Assembly: GCF_020535405.1 (NCBI RefSeq)
Contig: NZ_CP085036.1
Coordinates: forward strand, 1,922,001-1,986,000
Reading direction: 5' to 3'
DNA: 64,000 nt
DNA from: Antiquaquibacter oligotrophicus
GTDB lineage: Bacteria > Actinomycetota > Actinomycetes > Actinomycetales > Microbacteriaceae
A program made the position numbers and the translations under genes. Of the stretch, positions 27,955 to 36,751 are shown piece by piece. Below the pieces are notes generated by a model, which saw only the letters and a list, made by a program, of their open reading frames with translations, searched no databases and was not told where the DNA came from. Numbering within the stretch: the first letter of the stretch is position 1; every line of letters begins with the position of its first letter.

Positions 27955-28028
27955 GGCCGCCGAAGGTAGGGAACTAATAGCGACATTCCTGGCATTAATG
28001 TTGCAATATTCCCTTACTTTCGGCGGCC
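27955..28028. promoter_or_regulatory. 74-base imperfect palindrome between permease and ROK regulator genes
   Basis: Outer arms GGCCGCCGAAGGTAGGGAA (27955-27973) and its near complement at 28009-28028, with a nested pair GCGACATT/AATGTTGC around 27980-28004. The whole segment can fold into one long imperfect hairpin. It lies just after the permease stop and before the ROK start at 28048. It could be a terminator for the importer operon, an operator for the ROK repressor, or both. A TTAAAT just downstream (28036-28041) may be the -10 for the ROK gene. Confidence 0.55.
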
Positions 28029-28047
28029 GCTGTGCTTAAATGAACCC

Positions 28048-29253
28048 GTGAGTGACGTAACCGCCGGTTCATCCCGACTTCAGACGGACCTGTTTCAAAT
28101 CCTGCGCGATGGCAAGGCGAGAACCCGAAGCGAGCTAGCCGGAATCACCGGGCTCGCGCGGTCCACCGTCGCGGCGCGCATCGAAGCGCTCATGGAGCTC
28201 GGTCTCATCGGCCCGATCGAGGACGCCGTGTCGACCGGAGGTCGCCCGTCGTCCCAGTTTGCGATCTCGGGCAGCAACCGCATCGTCGCGGGCGCCGACA
28301 TCGGCGCATCCCACGTTCGAGTCGCGCTGAGCTCCCTCACGGGTGAGATCCAGGGTGAGCTCAAGGAGACCATTCCGATCGATCGCGGCCCGGAAGAGGT
28401 GCTCGGATGGGTCGTCTCCGGGCTCGAGAAACTCCTCGCGGAATCCGGCCGATCCGAAAGTGATCTGCTCGCCATCGGCGTTGGACTCCCCGGTCCGGTC
28501 GAGCACCGCTCCGGTCGCCCCATCAATCCGCCCATCATGCCCGGCTGGGACAAATTTGATGTACCCGGATGGATCGGGCGCTCGTTCTCGGTACCCGTCC
28601 TCGTCGACAACGACGTCAACATCATGGCCCTCGGCGAACGTCACGTCGCGTGGCCCGGAGTGGATCAGCTCATCTTCGTCAAGGTCGCCACGGGCATCGG
28701 CGCCGGCATCATCTCCGGCGGCGTACTGCAGCGCGGCGCCCAGGGCACAGCGGGCGACATCGGACACATCGCGGTGACCCGTGGCGAGGACATCCCGTGC
28801 CAGTGCGGTAACCGCGGATGCCTGGAGGCCCTGGCATCCGGACCGGCGATCGCGCGTGTCCTTCGTTCAGACAACGCCATCGAGGCGGAGACGAGCAACG
28901 ACGTCGTGGGGCTCGTGAAACAGGGAAACCTGCAGGCCATCCAGGCGGTTCGACAGGCCGGGCGTGACATCGGCGAAGTACTCACGACGTGTGTGAGCCT
29001 CATGAACCCGCAAGTCATCGTCATCGGCGGATCGATCGCGCAGGCCGGCGAGCACATCATCGCGGGGGCTCGCGAGGTCGTCTACGCGCGATCGATGCCC
29101 TTGGCCACCGAGTCCCTCCACATCGTGCAGTCACGCACCGGAGCTGACGCGGCAATCGTGGGAGCGGCGCTTCTCGCGCTCGACCACGCGCTGTCCTACG
29201 TCAACGTGGAGAAGATGATTCTCGAGAACGAGCCGAAGCTCGCGCGAGCCTAG
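28048..29253 (+). CDS. ROK-family transcriptional repressor (XylR/NagC-like)
   Basis: 401 residues from a GTG; the A/T-rich -10 six bases upstream and the lack of a ribosome site suggest a leaderless mRNA. N-terminal winged helix (about 10-70: RTRSELAGITGLARSTVAARIEAL), then the ROK sugar-kinase-like fold (about 80-390) with ADIGASHVRVALSS, the zinc motif CQCGNRGCLEAL and the VIGGSIAQAG segment. Without clear kinase activity evidence it is a repressor responding to a sugar. Located between the arabinose/ChvE importer and the convergent xylB-xylA genes, it is the best candidate XylR (inference). Confidence 0.9.
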   Translation: MSDVTAGSSRLQTDLFQILRDGKARTRSELAGITGLARSTVAARIEALMELGLIGPIEDAVSTGGRPSSQFAISGSNRIVAGADIGASHVRVALSSLTGEIQGELKETIPIDRGPEEVLGWVVSGLEKLLAESGRSESDLLAIGVGLPGPVEHRSGRPINPPIMPGWDKFDVPGWIGRSFSVPVLVDNDVNIMALGERHVAWPGVDQLIFVKVATGIGAGIISGGVLQRGAQGTAGDIGHIAVTRGEDIPCQCGNRGCLEALASGPAIARVLRSDNAIEAETSNDVVGLVKQGNLQAIQAVRQAGRDIGEVLTTCVSLMNPQVIVIGGSIAQAGEHIIAGAREVVYARSMPLATESLHIVQSRTGADAAIVGAALLALDHALSYVNVEKMILENEPKLARA

Positions 29254-29278
29254 GCGCTGACCCGAAGGCCAGCGCCTA
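29251..29278. terminator. Bidirectional hairpin between convergent ROK and xylB genes
   Basis: TAGGCGCTG (29251-29259) pairs perfectly with CAGCGCCTA (29270-29278) over a 10-base loop. It includes the ROK stop codon and lies eight bases from the xylB stop. No T-run on either side, so termination efficiency is uncertain. Confidence 0.5.
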
Positions 29279-29285
29279 GCGCTCG

Positions 29286-30662
29286 TCAGACGGCCGCGTA
29301 CTGCTCGCGGATGATCGGCCGGTAGTCCACCGCGGGCTCGGCCGACACGGGAACCACCCAAGCCGGGCGCTGGCCCGTGAGTGCCCACGCCGACTGCACC
29401 GCTGCACCCGCTGCGACATACTCGCCCGGCTGCGGAACAACGACGGGAACATCGAACACCTGGGCCGCGATCGTCGATACGGCGGGGTTCTGCGCTGCGC
29501 CACCCACGAGGAGGATGCGGCTGGCCGTAACTCCATTGGCGCGAAGGGCGTCGAGTCCCGCCGCGAGACCGCAGAGCAGACCCTCGATGGCGGCGCGCGC
29601 GAGGTTCTCGCGGGACGTCGAGGCGAGGGTCATGCCGAAGAGGGTGGCCGTGGCATCCGGCAGGTTGGGGGTGCGTTCGCCCTCGAAGTAGGGCTGGAGC
29701 ACGAGACCCTCGGCGCCGGGCTGGGCCCTGAGGGCGAGCTCGCCGAGCTCGTTGTGTGTCACTCCGAGGAGCGCCGAGATCGAGTCGAGCACACGGGCTG
29801 CGTTGAGTGTTGCGACGAGGGGCAGGTACAGGCCGCTCGCGTCGGCGAAGCCCGCGACCGTTCCGCTGGCGTCGCGGCTCGGCGTCTCGGTGACGGCAAA
29901 CACGGTGCCGCTCGTACCGATGGAGACCACAACATCTCCCGCGACGGCACCGAGGCCGAGGGCCGCGCCCGCGTTGTCGCCGGCACCTGGCCCGAAAACG
30001 AGGTTGCCGACCGCGCCCGCGCTCTCCGAGGGGGCAACGACACGCGGAACGATGGCCTCGTGGCCGAGGGCGATCGTCAGCAGCTCGTAGTCGTAGTCGT
30101 TCAGGGTGGGATTCCAGTAGCCGGTTCCACTCGCGTCGGAGCGATCCGTCGTGAGGGTGTCGAGACGCGGGTTCTCCGGGCCGAAGCCGCGCAGGCGCCA
30201 CGTCAGCCAGTCGTGGGGGAGGGCGACCGCGGCCACACGTGCGGCGTTCTCCGGCTCGTTGTCGCGCAACCAGCGCAGCTTTGTCGAGGTGAAGCTCGCG
30301 ACGGGCACCGAGCCGGTGCGCTCCACGATGTCCGGAACCTCAGCAGCGAGATCGCGAGCGGCCTGCGCCGAACGTGTGTCGTTCCAGAGCAGGGCGGGGC
30401 GGATGACGCGGCCGCCGGCATCGAGCACAACCATGCCGTGCTGCTGGCCCCCAACGGAGATGGCGGCCACGTCGTCGAGTCCACCCGCTTCCGCGATGGC
30501 GTCCTGCAGGGCATCCCACCACGCCTGGGGGTCTACCTCGGTTCCGGCCGGGTGGGATGCGCGGCCCGAGCGCACAACGGCGCCGGTCTCGGCATCCACG
30601 ATGACAACTTTGCAGGACTGCGTCGATGAGTCGACGCCCGCGACCAGTGTGCGGTCACTCAT
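29286..30662 (-). CDS. xylB: Xylulokinase
   Basis: 458 residues from the ATG ([11 protein letters not shown]) with a good GGAGGT ribosome site; a longer in-frame start 27 codons upstream falls in the xylA terminator and is rejected. FGGY-family kinase: [21 protein letters not shown] at the N-terminus, [14 protein letters not shown] near 65, and [19 protein letters not shown] near 392. Phosphorylates D-xylulose to D-xylulose 5-phosphate. It follows xylA on the same strand but a terminator hairpin separates them, and GAAACGATTTC just upstream (about 30688-30698) may be an operator. Confidence 0.93.
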   Translation of the reverse strand: MSDRTLVAGVDSSTQSCKVVIVDAETGAVVRSGRASHPAGTEVDPQAWWDALQDAIAEAGGLDDVAAISVGGQQHGMVVLDAGGRVIRPALLWNDTRSAQAARDLAAEVPDIVERTGSVPVASFTSTKLRWLRDNEPENAARVAAVALPHDWLTWRLRGFGPENPRLDTLTTDRSDASGTGYWNPTLNDYDYELLTIALGHEAIVPRVVAPSESAGAVGNLVFGPGAGDNAGAALGLGAVAGDVVVSIGTSGTVFAVTETPSRDASGTVAGFADASGLYLPLVATLNAARVLDSISALLGVTHNELGELALRAQPGAEGLVLQPYFEGERTPNLPDATATLFGMTLASTSRENLARAAIEGLLCGLAAGLDALRANGVTASRILLVGGAAQNPAVSTIAAQVFDVPVVVPQPGEYVAAGAAVQSAWALTGQRPAWVVPVSAEPAVDYRPIIREQYAAV

Positions 30663-30704
30663 GGGGTACCTCCGGTTGAGAGCGGGTGAAACGATTTCGT
30701 TGTG

Positions 30705-30755
30705 TAAAGAAAACCACCCCGCCTGGGGCTCCGAAGAGCACACCCAGACGGGGTG
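30705..30755 (-). terminator. Terminator downstream of xylA
   Basis: CACCCCGCCTGGG (30715-30727) and CCCAGACGGGGTG (30743-30755) form a stem with one mismatch. Read on the minus strand it is followed by TTTTCTTT. It separates xylA from xylB and probably lowers xylB expression. Confidence 0.75.
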
Positions 30756-30779
30756 ACGCTGTGTTTTCGGGTGACGGGA

Positions 30780-31976
30780 CTAGCCGCGTGCGCCCATGAG
30801 GTGCTCGACAGCGAGCTGCTGCAGGCGAACGAAGTTGAAGCCCTTGCCGTTGAAGTAGGCAGTGGCGTCGAAGTCCTCGAACGCGGACTTGTCGGCGAGG
30901 AGCTCCTTGTAGGTCTCGCCGTCACCGAGCGTCGGAACCGAGATCTCGTCGACCTTGGCATCCTTGAGCGCCTGCTGGACCTCGGGGTCCGCACGGAAGG
31001 CAGCGGCACGCTCCTTGAGGAGCAGGTACATCTGCATGTTGGCCTTGACCGACTCCCAGACACCCGTCTCGTCCTCGGTGCGCGAGGGCTTGTAGTCGAA
31101 GTGACGCGGTCCGTCGTAGGACGGGGTGCCGTTCGGGCCACCGTTCTCGAGCAGGTCGACGAGCGAGAACGCGTTCTGCAGGTCGCCGTGACCGAAGACG
31201 AGGTCCTGGTCGTACTTGATTCCACGCTGACCGTTGAGGTCGATGTGGAAGAGCTTGCCGTGCTCCAGCGCCTGGGCGATGCCCTGCGTGAAGTTGAGGC
31301 CGGCCATCTGCTCGTGACCGGTCTCGGGGTTGAGGCCGACGAGCTCCGGACGGTCGAGGGTCGCGATGAACGCCATGGCGTGTCCCACAGTCGGCAGGAG
31401 GATGTCTCCACGGGGCTCGTTCGGCTTCGGCTCGATGGCGAAACGGATGTCGTAGCCGTTGTCCACGACGTAGTCACCGAGCGAGTTCACGGCCTCGCGG
31501 TAGCGCTCGAGCGCCCCACGGATGTCCTTCGCTGCGTCGTACTCAGCGCCCTCGCGGCCGCCCCACATCACGAAGGTCTTCGCACCGAGCTCGGCGGCGA
31601 GGTCGATGTTGCGGAGCACCTTACGCATCGCGAAGCGACGGACCTCGCGGTCGTTGGAGGTGAAGCCGCCGTCCTTGAAGACCGGGTGGCTGAACAGGTT
31701 CGTCGTGACCATCGGGATGATGAGACCGGTGTCCGCGAGCGCCTTCTTGAGACGGTCGATCTCGTGGCGACGCTCCTGCTCGGTCGCCTCGAAGGGGAAG
31801 AGGTCGTCATCGTGGAAGGTCATTCCGTACGCACCGAGCTCGCTCAGCTTGTTGACGGCGAAGACCGTGTCGACGGGTGCGCGGGTCGGTCCACCGAACG
31901 GGTCGGCGGCCTGCCAGCCGAAGGTCCAGAGTCCGAACGAGAACTTGTCCTCGCGGGTGGGGGTGAGAGAGCTCAT
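30780..31976 (-). CDS. xylA: D-xylose isomerase
   Basis: 398 residues, matching the shorter class I enzymes of actinobacteria (about 390). Converts D-xylose to D-xylulose with two divalent metals. Catalytic His and Asp are in [10 protein letters not shown] (about 54-57); the metal Glu and catalytic Lys are in [11 protein letters not shown] (about 181-183); [15 protein letters not shown] and HIDLNGQRG supply further ligands. An AAGGAAA ribosome site precedes the ATG. Flanked by xylB and the CUT2 permease on the same strand. Confidence 0.97.
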   Translation of the reverse strand: MSSLTPTREDKFSFGLWTFGWQAADPFGGPTRAPVDTVFAVNKLSELGAYGMTFHDDDLFPFEATEQERRHEIDRLKKALADTGLIIPMVTTNLFSHPVFKDGGFTSNDREVRRFAMRKVLRNIDLAAELGAKTFVMWGGREGAEYDAAKDIRGALERYREAVNSLGDYVVDNGYDIRFAIEPKPNEPRGDILLPTVGHAMAFIATLDRPELVGLNPETGHEQMAGLNFTQGIAQALEHGKLFHIDLNGQRGIKYDQDLVFGHGDLQNAFSLVDLLENGGPNGTPSYDGPRHFDYKPSRTEDETGVWESVKANMQMYLLLKERAAAFRADPEVQQALKDAKVDEISVPTLGDGETYKELLADKSAFEDFDATAYFNGKGFNFVRLQQLAVEHLMGARG

Positions 31977-32026
31977 GTTGTTCCTATTTCCTTGTTGAGA
32001 TGGTCTAGCCCAGCCGGATGCCCGCG

Positions 32027-33064
32027 CTATCGCTTTCGCGCGTTGCCGCGCTCGGCGAGAGCCTGCTGGAGCATGACCGCGAGCACGATGATGATGCCCT
32101 TGGCAACAGCCTGGATCGACGTGTTCAGGTTGTTGATCGTGAAGATGTTGGTGAGGGTCGCGAAGATCAGAACACCGAAGACGGTGCCGATGATCGTTCC
32201 GCGTCCACCCGCGAGGAGGGTTCCACCGACAACGACGGCGGCGATCGCGTCGAGCTCGTACAGCGAGCCGTGCGTCGACACACCGGCCGTGGTGCGACCG
32301 AGGATCATGACCGCACCGATACCGGCTGCGAGTCCGGCGATCACGTAGAGGTAAACCGTGTGGCGCTTGACGTTGATACCGGCGAGGCGAGCCGCTTCAC
32401 GGTTTCCACCGATCGCGACGGTGCGGCGACCGAAGGTCGTCTTGTTGAGGAGCACCCAGCCGACCGCGGCGACGATCGCGAACATCCACACGAGCGAGGG
32501 AATTCCGAGGAAGTCACCGCGTCCGAAGAACTCGACGAAGCTGTTGTCGCGAACGATCTGGCTCGTGCGGTTGGAGAAGATCTCCGCGAGACCGCGAGCG
32601 GCGACCAGCATGGCGAGGGTCGCCATGAAGGCGACAACTCGACCGTACGAGATCACGATTCCGTTGACGAGCCCCGCGAGGGCGCCGACGGCGATCGCGA
32701 CGACAACCATGATCACCCAGGTGGTCTGTTCGGCGAAGATCTGCACCCACGACAGCGTGGCGACGACGGACGCGAGGCCGAGGACCGATCCGACCGAGAG
32801 GTCGATGCCGCCACCGATGATGACGAAGGTCATACCGATACTCAGCACACCGATGATCGATGCGAAGCGCACGAGGGTGAGGATGTTTTCGATGCTCGCG
32901 AAGCGCTCACCACCGGTGATGGCACCCACAACGAAGAGCAGGATGAGAGCAAGGATGAGGCCCAGGTTGCGGCCGAGGCCGCTGCCCATCAGGCGGGAGA
33001 AGCGAGCTTTGAAGCTCTTATCGTTCTTCTCCTGAGTCTCGATATCGACGGTCGTCGTGTTCAC
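32027..33064 (-). CDS. Ribose/xylose-type ABC transporter permease (RbsC-like)
   Basis: 345 residues, CUT2 permease with about ten hydrophobic helices. Signature segments include [59 protein letters not shown] and [18 protein letters not shown]. The start overlaps the ATPase stop by 4 bases (ATGA). The operon ATPase-permease lacks its own binding protein; the divergent gene at 34874 supplies it. Adjacent xylA suggests a pentose substrate. Confidence 0.94.
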   Translation of the reverse strand: MNTTTVDIETQEKNDKSFKARFSRLMGSGLGRNLGLILALILLFVVGAITGGERFASIENILTLVRFASIIGVLSIGMTFVIIGGGIDLSVGSVLGLASVVATLSWVQIFAEQTTWVIMVVVAIAVGALAGLVNGIVISYGRVVAFMATLAMLVAARGLAEIFSNRTSQIVRDNSFVEFFGRGDFLGIPSLVWMFAIVAAVGWVLLNKTTFGRRTVAIGGNREAARLAGINVKRHTVYLYVIAGLAAGIGAVMILGRTTAGVSTHGSLYELDAIAAVVVGGTLLAGGRGTIIGTVFGVLIFATLTNIFTINNLNTSIQAVAKGIIIVLAVMLQQALAERGNARKR

Positions 33065-34584
33065 GCGGCCTTTCCTTCCATAACCAGGTCGAGCACTCCG
33101 TGCTCGTCAATCTCATTTGAGCTCACGGTGGTGAGCACACGTCCATCTGCGACAACCAGTACGCGGTCTGCGAGACCGAGTACCTCTTCGATTTCGCTGG
33201 AGACGACGATGATCGCCGTTCCCGCAGCGGTCAGCTCGCGAATGAGCTGGTAGATCTCCGACCGGGCGCCGACGTCGACACCGCGGGTGGGCTCATCGAG
33301 CAGAAGCACCTTCGTTCCGTGCACGACCCAGCGTGCGAGAAGGATCTTCTGCTGATTTCCTCCCGAGAGCAGTCCGGCTGCACGGTTCGGGTCGGACGGG
33401 CGCAGCTCGAACGCGTCGATCTGCTCCTGCGAGACCTTGCGCTCGGCGTTTTCGCGAACGAACGGACCGGCCGCGAATCGCGTGAAGGTCGAGAGGGTGA
33501 TGTTCTTGTAGATCGGCTCGCCGAGCAGGAGGCCCTGGCTCTTGCGCTCCTCGGGGGAGAGCCCGATGCCGCGACGCACGGTATCGAGGATGGCCCCGGG
33601 CGGAAGTACCTTGCCGTCGAGGGTGACCGTTCCGCTGGTGCGCTTGATCGAGCCGTAAATCGTTTCGAGGATCTCCGAGCGGCCCGAACCGACGAGGCCG
33701 GCGAGTCCGATGACCTCTCCGGCGCGCACCTCGAGGTTGACACCCTCGAACATTCCGGCAGCGCCCAGGTCTTCGACCTTGAGCACGACGGGAGCGTCGG
33801 GGGCGACCGGGGTTGCTGGCGGGAAGACGTTCTCGATCTCGCGACCCGTCATGAGCTTGACGAGTTCCTTGGTCGGGGTGTCGGCGACGGCGAGGCCGTT
33901 GGCCATGCTGCGACCGTCCTTGATGACCGAGATGCGGTCACCGATCTGTCGGATCTCCTCGAGTCGGTGGGAGATGTAAACGACGGCGATGCCTTCGGAG
34001 GTGAGCTGGTCAACGACCTTGAACAGGTTCTTGACCTCTTCGGAGTCGAGCACGGCGGACGGCTCGTCCATGATGATGAGCTTGATGTCGTGCGAGAGGG
34101 CACGCGCCATCTGCACGATCTGCTTGTTGGCGGCGGACAGCGATCCCACCTCGCGCGTTGGCGCGAGGTCCCCGTGACCGAGGCGCTTGAGCAGTTCGCG
34201 TGTGCGACGGTTGGCCTCACGCGACTTCAGCATTCCGCCGCGGGCGAGTTCGTGGCCGAGGAAGATGTTCTCGGCGATGGTCAGCCCGTCGACGACGTCG
34301 AGCTCCTGGTACATCGTTGCGATGCCGAGATCGAGAGCCGCGGTGGGGCTACCGCCGATCGTGACCTCTTCGCCGTTCCAAAGGAACTCACCCTTGTCAG
34401 GAGTGTAGGCACCAGAGAGAATCTTGATGAGTGTCGATTTCCCGGCGCCGTTCTGGCCGAGGATGCAGTGAACCTCGCCTGGAGCGATGGACAGGTCGAC
34501 ACCTTTAAGGGCGCGCACCCCGGCGAAGGCCTTCGTGACGCCCTTCACCTCGAGCAGGGGTGTTTCATGGTCGGCTTTGATCAT
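33061..34584 (-). CDS. Ribose/xylose-type ABC transporter ATP-binding protein (RbsA-like)
   Basis: 507 residues, tandem ATPase domains. Domain 1: Walker [16 protein letters not shown] (about 42), signature position reads LSAANKQIV, Walker B LIIMDEPSAVL. Domain 2: modified Walker A GLVGSGRSEILETI (about 295), signature [13 protein letters not shown] (about 402), VLLLDEPTRGVDVG. One canonical plus one altered site is normal for CUT2 importers. First gene of the minus-strand transporter unit, transcribed away from the binding-protein gene across a 289-base gap. Confidence 0.95.
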   Translation of the reverse strand: MIKADHETPLLEVKGVTKAFAGVRALKGVDLSIAPGEVHCILGQNGAGKSTLIKILSGAYTPDKGEFLWNGEEVTIGGSPTAALDLGIATMYQELDVVDGLTIAENIFLGHELARGGMLKSREANRRTRELLKRLGHGDLAPTREVGSLSAANKQIVQMARALSHDIKLIIMDEPSAVLDSEEVKNLFKVVDQLTSEGIAVVYISHRLEEIRQIGDRISVIKDGRSMANGLAVADTPTKELVKLMTGREIENVFPPATPVAPDAPVVLKVEDLGAAGMFEGVNLEVRAGEVIGLAGLVGSGRSEILETIYGSIKRTSGTVTLDGKVLPPGAILDTVRRGIGLSPEERKSQGLLLGEPIYKNITLSTFTRFAAGPFVRENAERKVSQEQIDAFELRPSDPNRAAGLLSGGNQQKILLARWVVHGTKVLLLDEPTRGVDVGARSEIYQLIRELTAAGTAIIVVSSEIEEVLGLADRVLVVADGRVLTTVSSNEIDEHGVLDLVMEGKAA

Positions 34585-34738
34585 GAGGGCAACATAACAG
34601 AACTACCGAAACTTCGCAGCACCGGGGTGCCTCAGAGACGAGGTCACGATTCGGAATCAGCTTGACGACGGGGCGTTCTACGCACTAACAGCGGGCTATG
34701 ATCAACTTCTGGTTGATGGTGCGTCATCTTATGTGTGA
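34585..34738. other. Divergent intergenic region between ABC ATPase and binding-protein genes
   Basis: Left half of the 289-base gap. It must hold the minus-strand promoter for the ATPase-permease unit, but I cannot fix a convincing -35/-10 pair there. The right half contains the binding-protein promoter and leader, listed separately. No gene seen. Confidence 0.5.
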
Positions 34739-34767
34739 TTGACAACCCACAAGCCACTGCTTATGTT
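34739..34767 (+). promoter_or_regulatory. Promoter of binding-protein gene copy 1
   Basis: Perfect TTGACA (34739-34744), 17-base spacer, TATGTT (34762-34767). The same -35 and -10 occur before copy 2 (54400-54428) with an unrelated spacer. Predicted transcription start is about 34774, giving a 100-base leader with two small G/C hairpins and an AAGGAGG ribosome site. Confidence 0.75.
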
Positions 34768-34771
34768 GCAT

Positions 34772-35974
34772 GAGACGTCAATGAGGACGATGGGGTTTTC
34801 CCGGGGTTTGTCCCGATCGCTTCTTCCTTGTTGATGGTTACTGCAGTTCACATTCGATTCAAGGAGGAATGACATGGTGGTTTCGAGGACGGTGAGCCGT
34901 AAGCTGCTCATCGCTGCTGGTGCAAGCCTTGCCACTGTTGGTTTGCTGGCCGGTTGTGCTGCTGGTACGCCGACGGACACGGGCACGGAGACCGGTGGTG
35001 GAGAGTCCACTGGTGGGAACGATGAGACGGGTGACACGGTTGTCATCGGTTTCTCGGGTCCTGCTGCTGACCACGGCTGGTTGGGTGCTATTAACTCGGC
35101 TGCTATTGCTGAGGCGGCGAAGTACCCGGACATTGAGCTGAAGGTTGCGGAGGGTACTAACGACGCGAACCTGCAGATCAGCCAGGTTGAGACGTTTGTC
35201 AACGAGGGTGTTGACGCGATCGTTCTGCTTCCGACCGATGGTGCGGCGCTGACGGAGGCTGCTATTGCGGCGATGGAGGCTGGCGTTCCGGTTGTTAACG
35301 TTGACCGTGAGTTCTCGAGCCCGTTCGCGGCTCGTACCACGATCCTCGGTGACAACTACGGTATGGGTGTTTCGGCTGGTACGTACATTTGTGAGCAGCT
35401 GGGTGACAACCCGGATGCGGTGATCGCTGAGATCGCCGGTATTGACTCGCTTCCGCTGACGCAGGACCGCACGCAGGGCTTCAACGATGCTCTTGCTGAC
35501 TGTGGTCTGTCGGTGTCCAACCGTGTTGCTGCTGACTTCACCGTTGCCGGTGGTGAGGCTGTGACCTCGCAGCTGCTGTCGGCTGCACCGCAGATCGACG
35601 CGATCTGGAACCACGATGACGACCAGGGCATTGGTGTCCTGGCCGCTATCGCTGCTGCCGGTCGTGACGAGTTCTTCATGGTTGGTGGTGCTGGTTCTGC
35701 CAACGCCATGCGTGAGATCCAGTCCGGTGAGTCGGTGCTCCAGGCGACGGTTATCTACCCGTCGACCCAGGCCGCTGACGGCATCCGCCTGGCACGCCTG
35801 ATCGCCCAGGGCAAGGTCATGAGCGACCTCGTCGAGGCTGCGGTGCCGGCACGTATCGTGCTCTACGCACCCGTGGTCACGGCCGAGAACGTGGAGGAGT
35901 TCCTCCCCACCGCGTTCGAGTCCTAAACCGAACACAGACGGTGCCCACGCAGAAACCTGCGTGGGCACCGTCCC
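34772..35974 (+). repeat. Duplicated segment copy 1 (leader, binding-protein gene, hairpin)
   Basis: About 1203 bases nearly identical to 54433-55635: I find about six differences. The copy begins at the predicted transcription start and ends within the post-gene hairpin, so exactly the transcribed unit is shared. No insertion-sequence ends or target duplications are visible at the borders. Confidence 0.9.
34874..35926 (+). CDS. Ribose-type sugar-binding lipoprotein (copy 1)
   Basis: 350 residues with a strong AAGGAGG ribosome site. Lipoprotein signal with lipobox LAGC (C28), a Thr/Gly/Glu-rich linker, then a type I periplasmic-binding fold of the RbsB group: VVIGFSGPAADHGWLGAIN, VNEGVDAIVLLPTDGAAL, VPVVNVDREF, NHDDDQGIGVLAAI. 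Divergent to the ATPase-permease operon it must serve. Codons end in T far more often than in neighbouring genes (runs of GCT, GGT, GTT). Differs from copy 2 (54535-55587) at one residue, Tyr331 versus Phe. Expected substrate: a pentose or a sugar derivative (inference). Confidence 0.93.
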   Translation: MVVSRTVSRKLLIAAGASLATVGLLAGCAAGTPTDTGTETGGGESTGGNDETGDTVVIGFSGPAADHGWLGAINSAAIAEAAKYPDIELKVAEGTNDANLQISQVETFVNEGVDAIVLLPTDGAALTEAAIAAMEAGVPVVNVDREFSSPFAARTTILGDNYGMGVSAGTYICEQLGDNPDAVIAEIAGIDSLPLTQDRTQGFNDALADCGLSVSNRVAADFTVAGGEAVTSQLLSAAPQIDAIWNHDDDQGIGVLAAIAAAGRDEFFMVGGAGSANAMREIQSGESVLQATVIYPSTQAADGIRLARLIAQGKVMSDLVEAAVPARIVLYAPVVTAENVEEFLPTAFES

Positions 35975-35978
35975 TTTT
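35937..35978 (+). terminator. Terminator of binding-protein gene copy 1
   Basis: A perfect 16-bp stem (GACGGTGCCCACGCAG and complement, 35937-35972) with an AAAC loop, followed by CCTTTT. The stem is shared with copy 2, but only this copy has the T-run. Confidence 0.85.
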
Positions 35979-36023
35979 AACGCGTACCCCTTAATAGGGG
36001 TACATCAGCGGTAGTAGGGCGCG

Positions 36024-36563
36024 TCAGCTCGAGCGCCGACGCCGCACCACAAAAAGCGCTGCTAGGAGCGCGACGAAGAGCACGCCGGCCGCGACGAGAG
36101 TCCAGATGAGCCAGGTGGGGATGCCCGTCGCCGTCGACGCGTCGGGAGCCGCGTCATCCGTCACGATGTCGACATCCATGGTCATGGTCGATGACGCGGT
36201 ACCGGGAGTGGTGGTCGATACGGTGACGTCCCATGTGCCCTCGGTGAGGAACGGCTCCGGACTGATCCACAGGCCTTCCCCTTCGGGCGATGAGATGAGC
36301 CGTACGGGGCCGACAGCCGTGCCATCCGAGGCGACGGCGGTGGCCACCGGGTCCATGATCTCCGTGACAGGATGCCCGTCTTCGAGATAGTGCGCAATGA
36401 GGGAGATGCCGCCCGCGCCGTCCTGCCCGAACTCGAGTTCGAACGGCCCACCGTGCGCCAGTGCGGGTGTCGCTGCTCCCCACGCGAGCAGCGCTGCTAC
36501 GGCGAGAGCGATCGCGCCCGGTTGTGCTTTGGATTTCCCTCGTCGTGTCTTCGTCGTCACCAC
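36024..36563 (-). CDS. Secreted membrane-anchored HGG-type small protein (copy 1)
   Basis: 179 residues from a GTG with a GAGGAG ribosome site. A signal peptide (cleavage after PALA, about residue 35) leaves a mature N-terminus beginning HGGP. An extracellular beta-rich domain of about 110 residues and one C-terminal membrane helix (about 148-170) ending RRRRSS follow. The fold and N-terminal His recall CopC/YtkA-like Ig-type domains in which the first His binds copper, but this is only analogy. A paralog with the same layout lies at 59151-59678. The two lie either side of the first three giant secreted proteins, so a shared surface role is likely. Confidence 0.75.
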   Translation of the reverse strand: MVTTKTRRGKSKAQPGAIALAVAALLAWGAATPALAHGGPFELEFGQDGAGGISLIAHYLEDGHPVTEIMDPVATAVASDGTAVGPVRLISSPEGEGLWISPEPFLTEGTWDVTVSTTTPGTASSTMTMDVDIVTDDAAPDASTATGIPTWLIWTLVAAGVLFVALLAALFVVRRRRSS

Positions 36564-36716
36564 GTCACTCCTCGATCGTGCGACCTATCGGGTCGCTTGC
36601 TGTCGACGGGCCACTGTAACCCGAAAGCCCGGCGTTCGCCTTGTCAGCGCGATCCGGCGGTGCCCTGTTTGCATTGCATACGAGAGGGATTTGTCATGAC
36701 ATTGTGCAACTTATGA

Positions 36717-36745
36717 TTGACCTGCGCCAGAACCCCCCGTACGCT
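36717..36745 (+). promoter_or_regulatory. Promoter of giant protein gene 1
   Basis: TTGACC (36717-36722), 17-base spacer, TACGCT (36740-36745). The 17-base stretch TTGATTGACCTGCGCCA around the -35 recurs exactly before giant gene 3 (49071-49087). The divergent 452-base gap 36564-37015 is otherwise occupied by the leader described next; the minus-strand promoter of the HGG gene is not obvious. Confidence 0.65.
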
Positions 36746-36751
36746 GAACGC

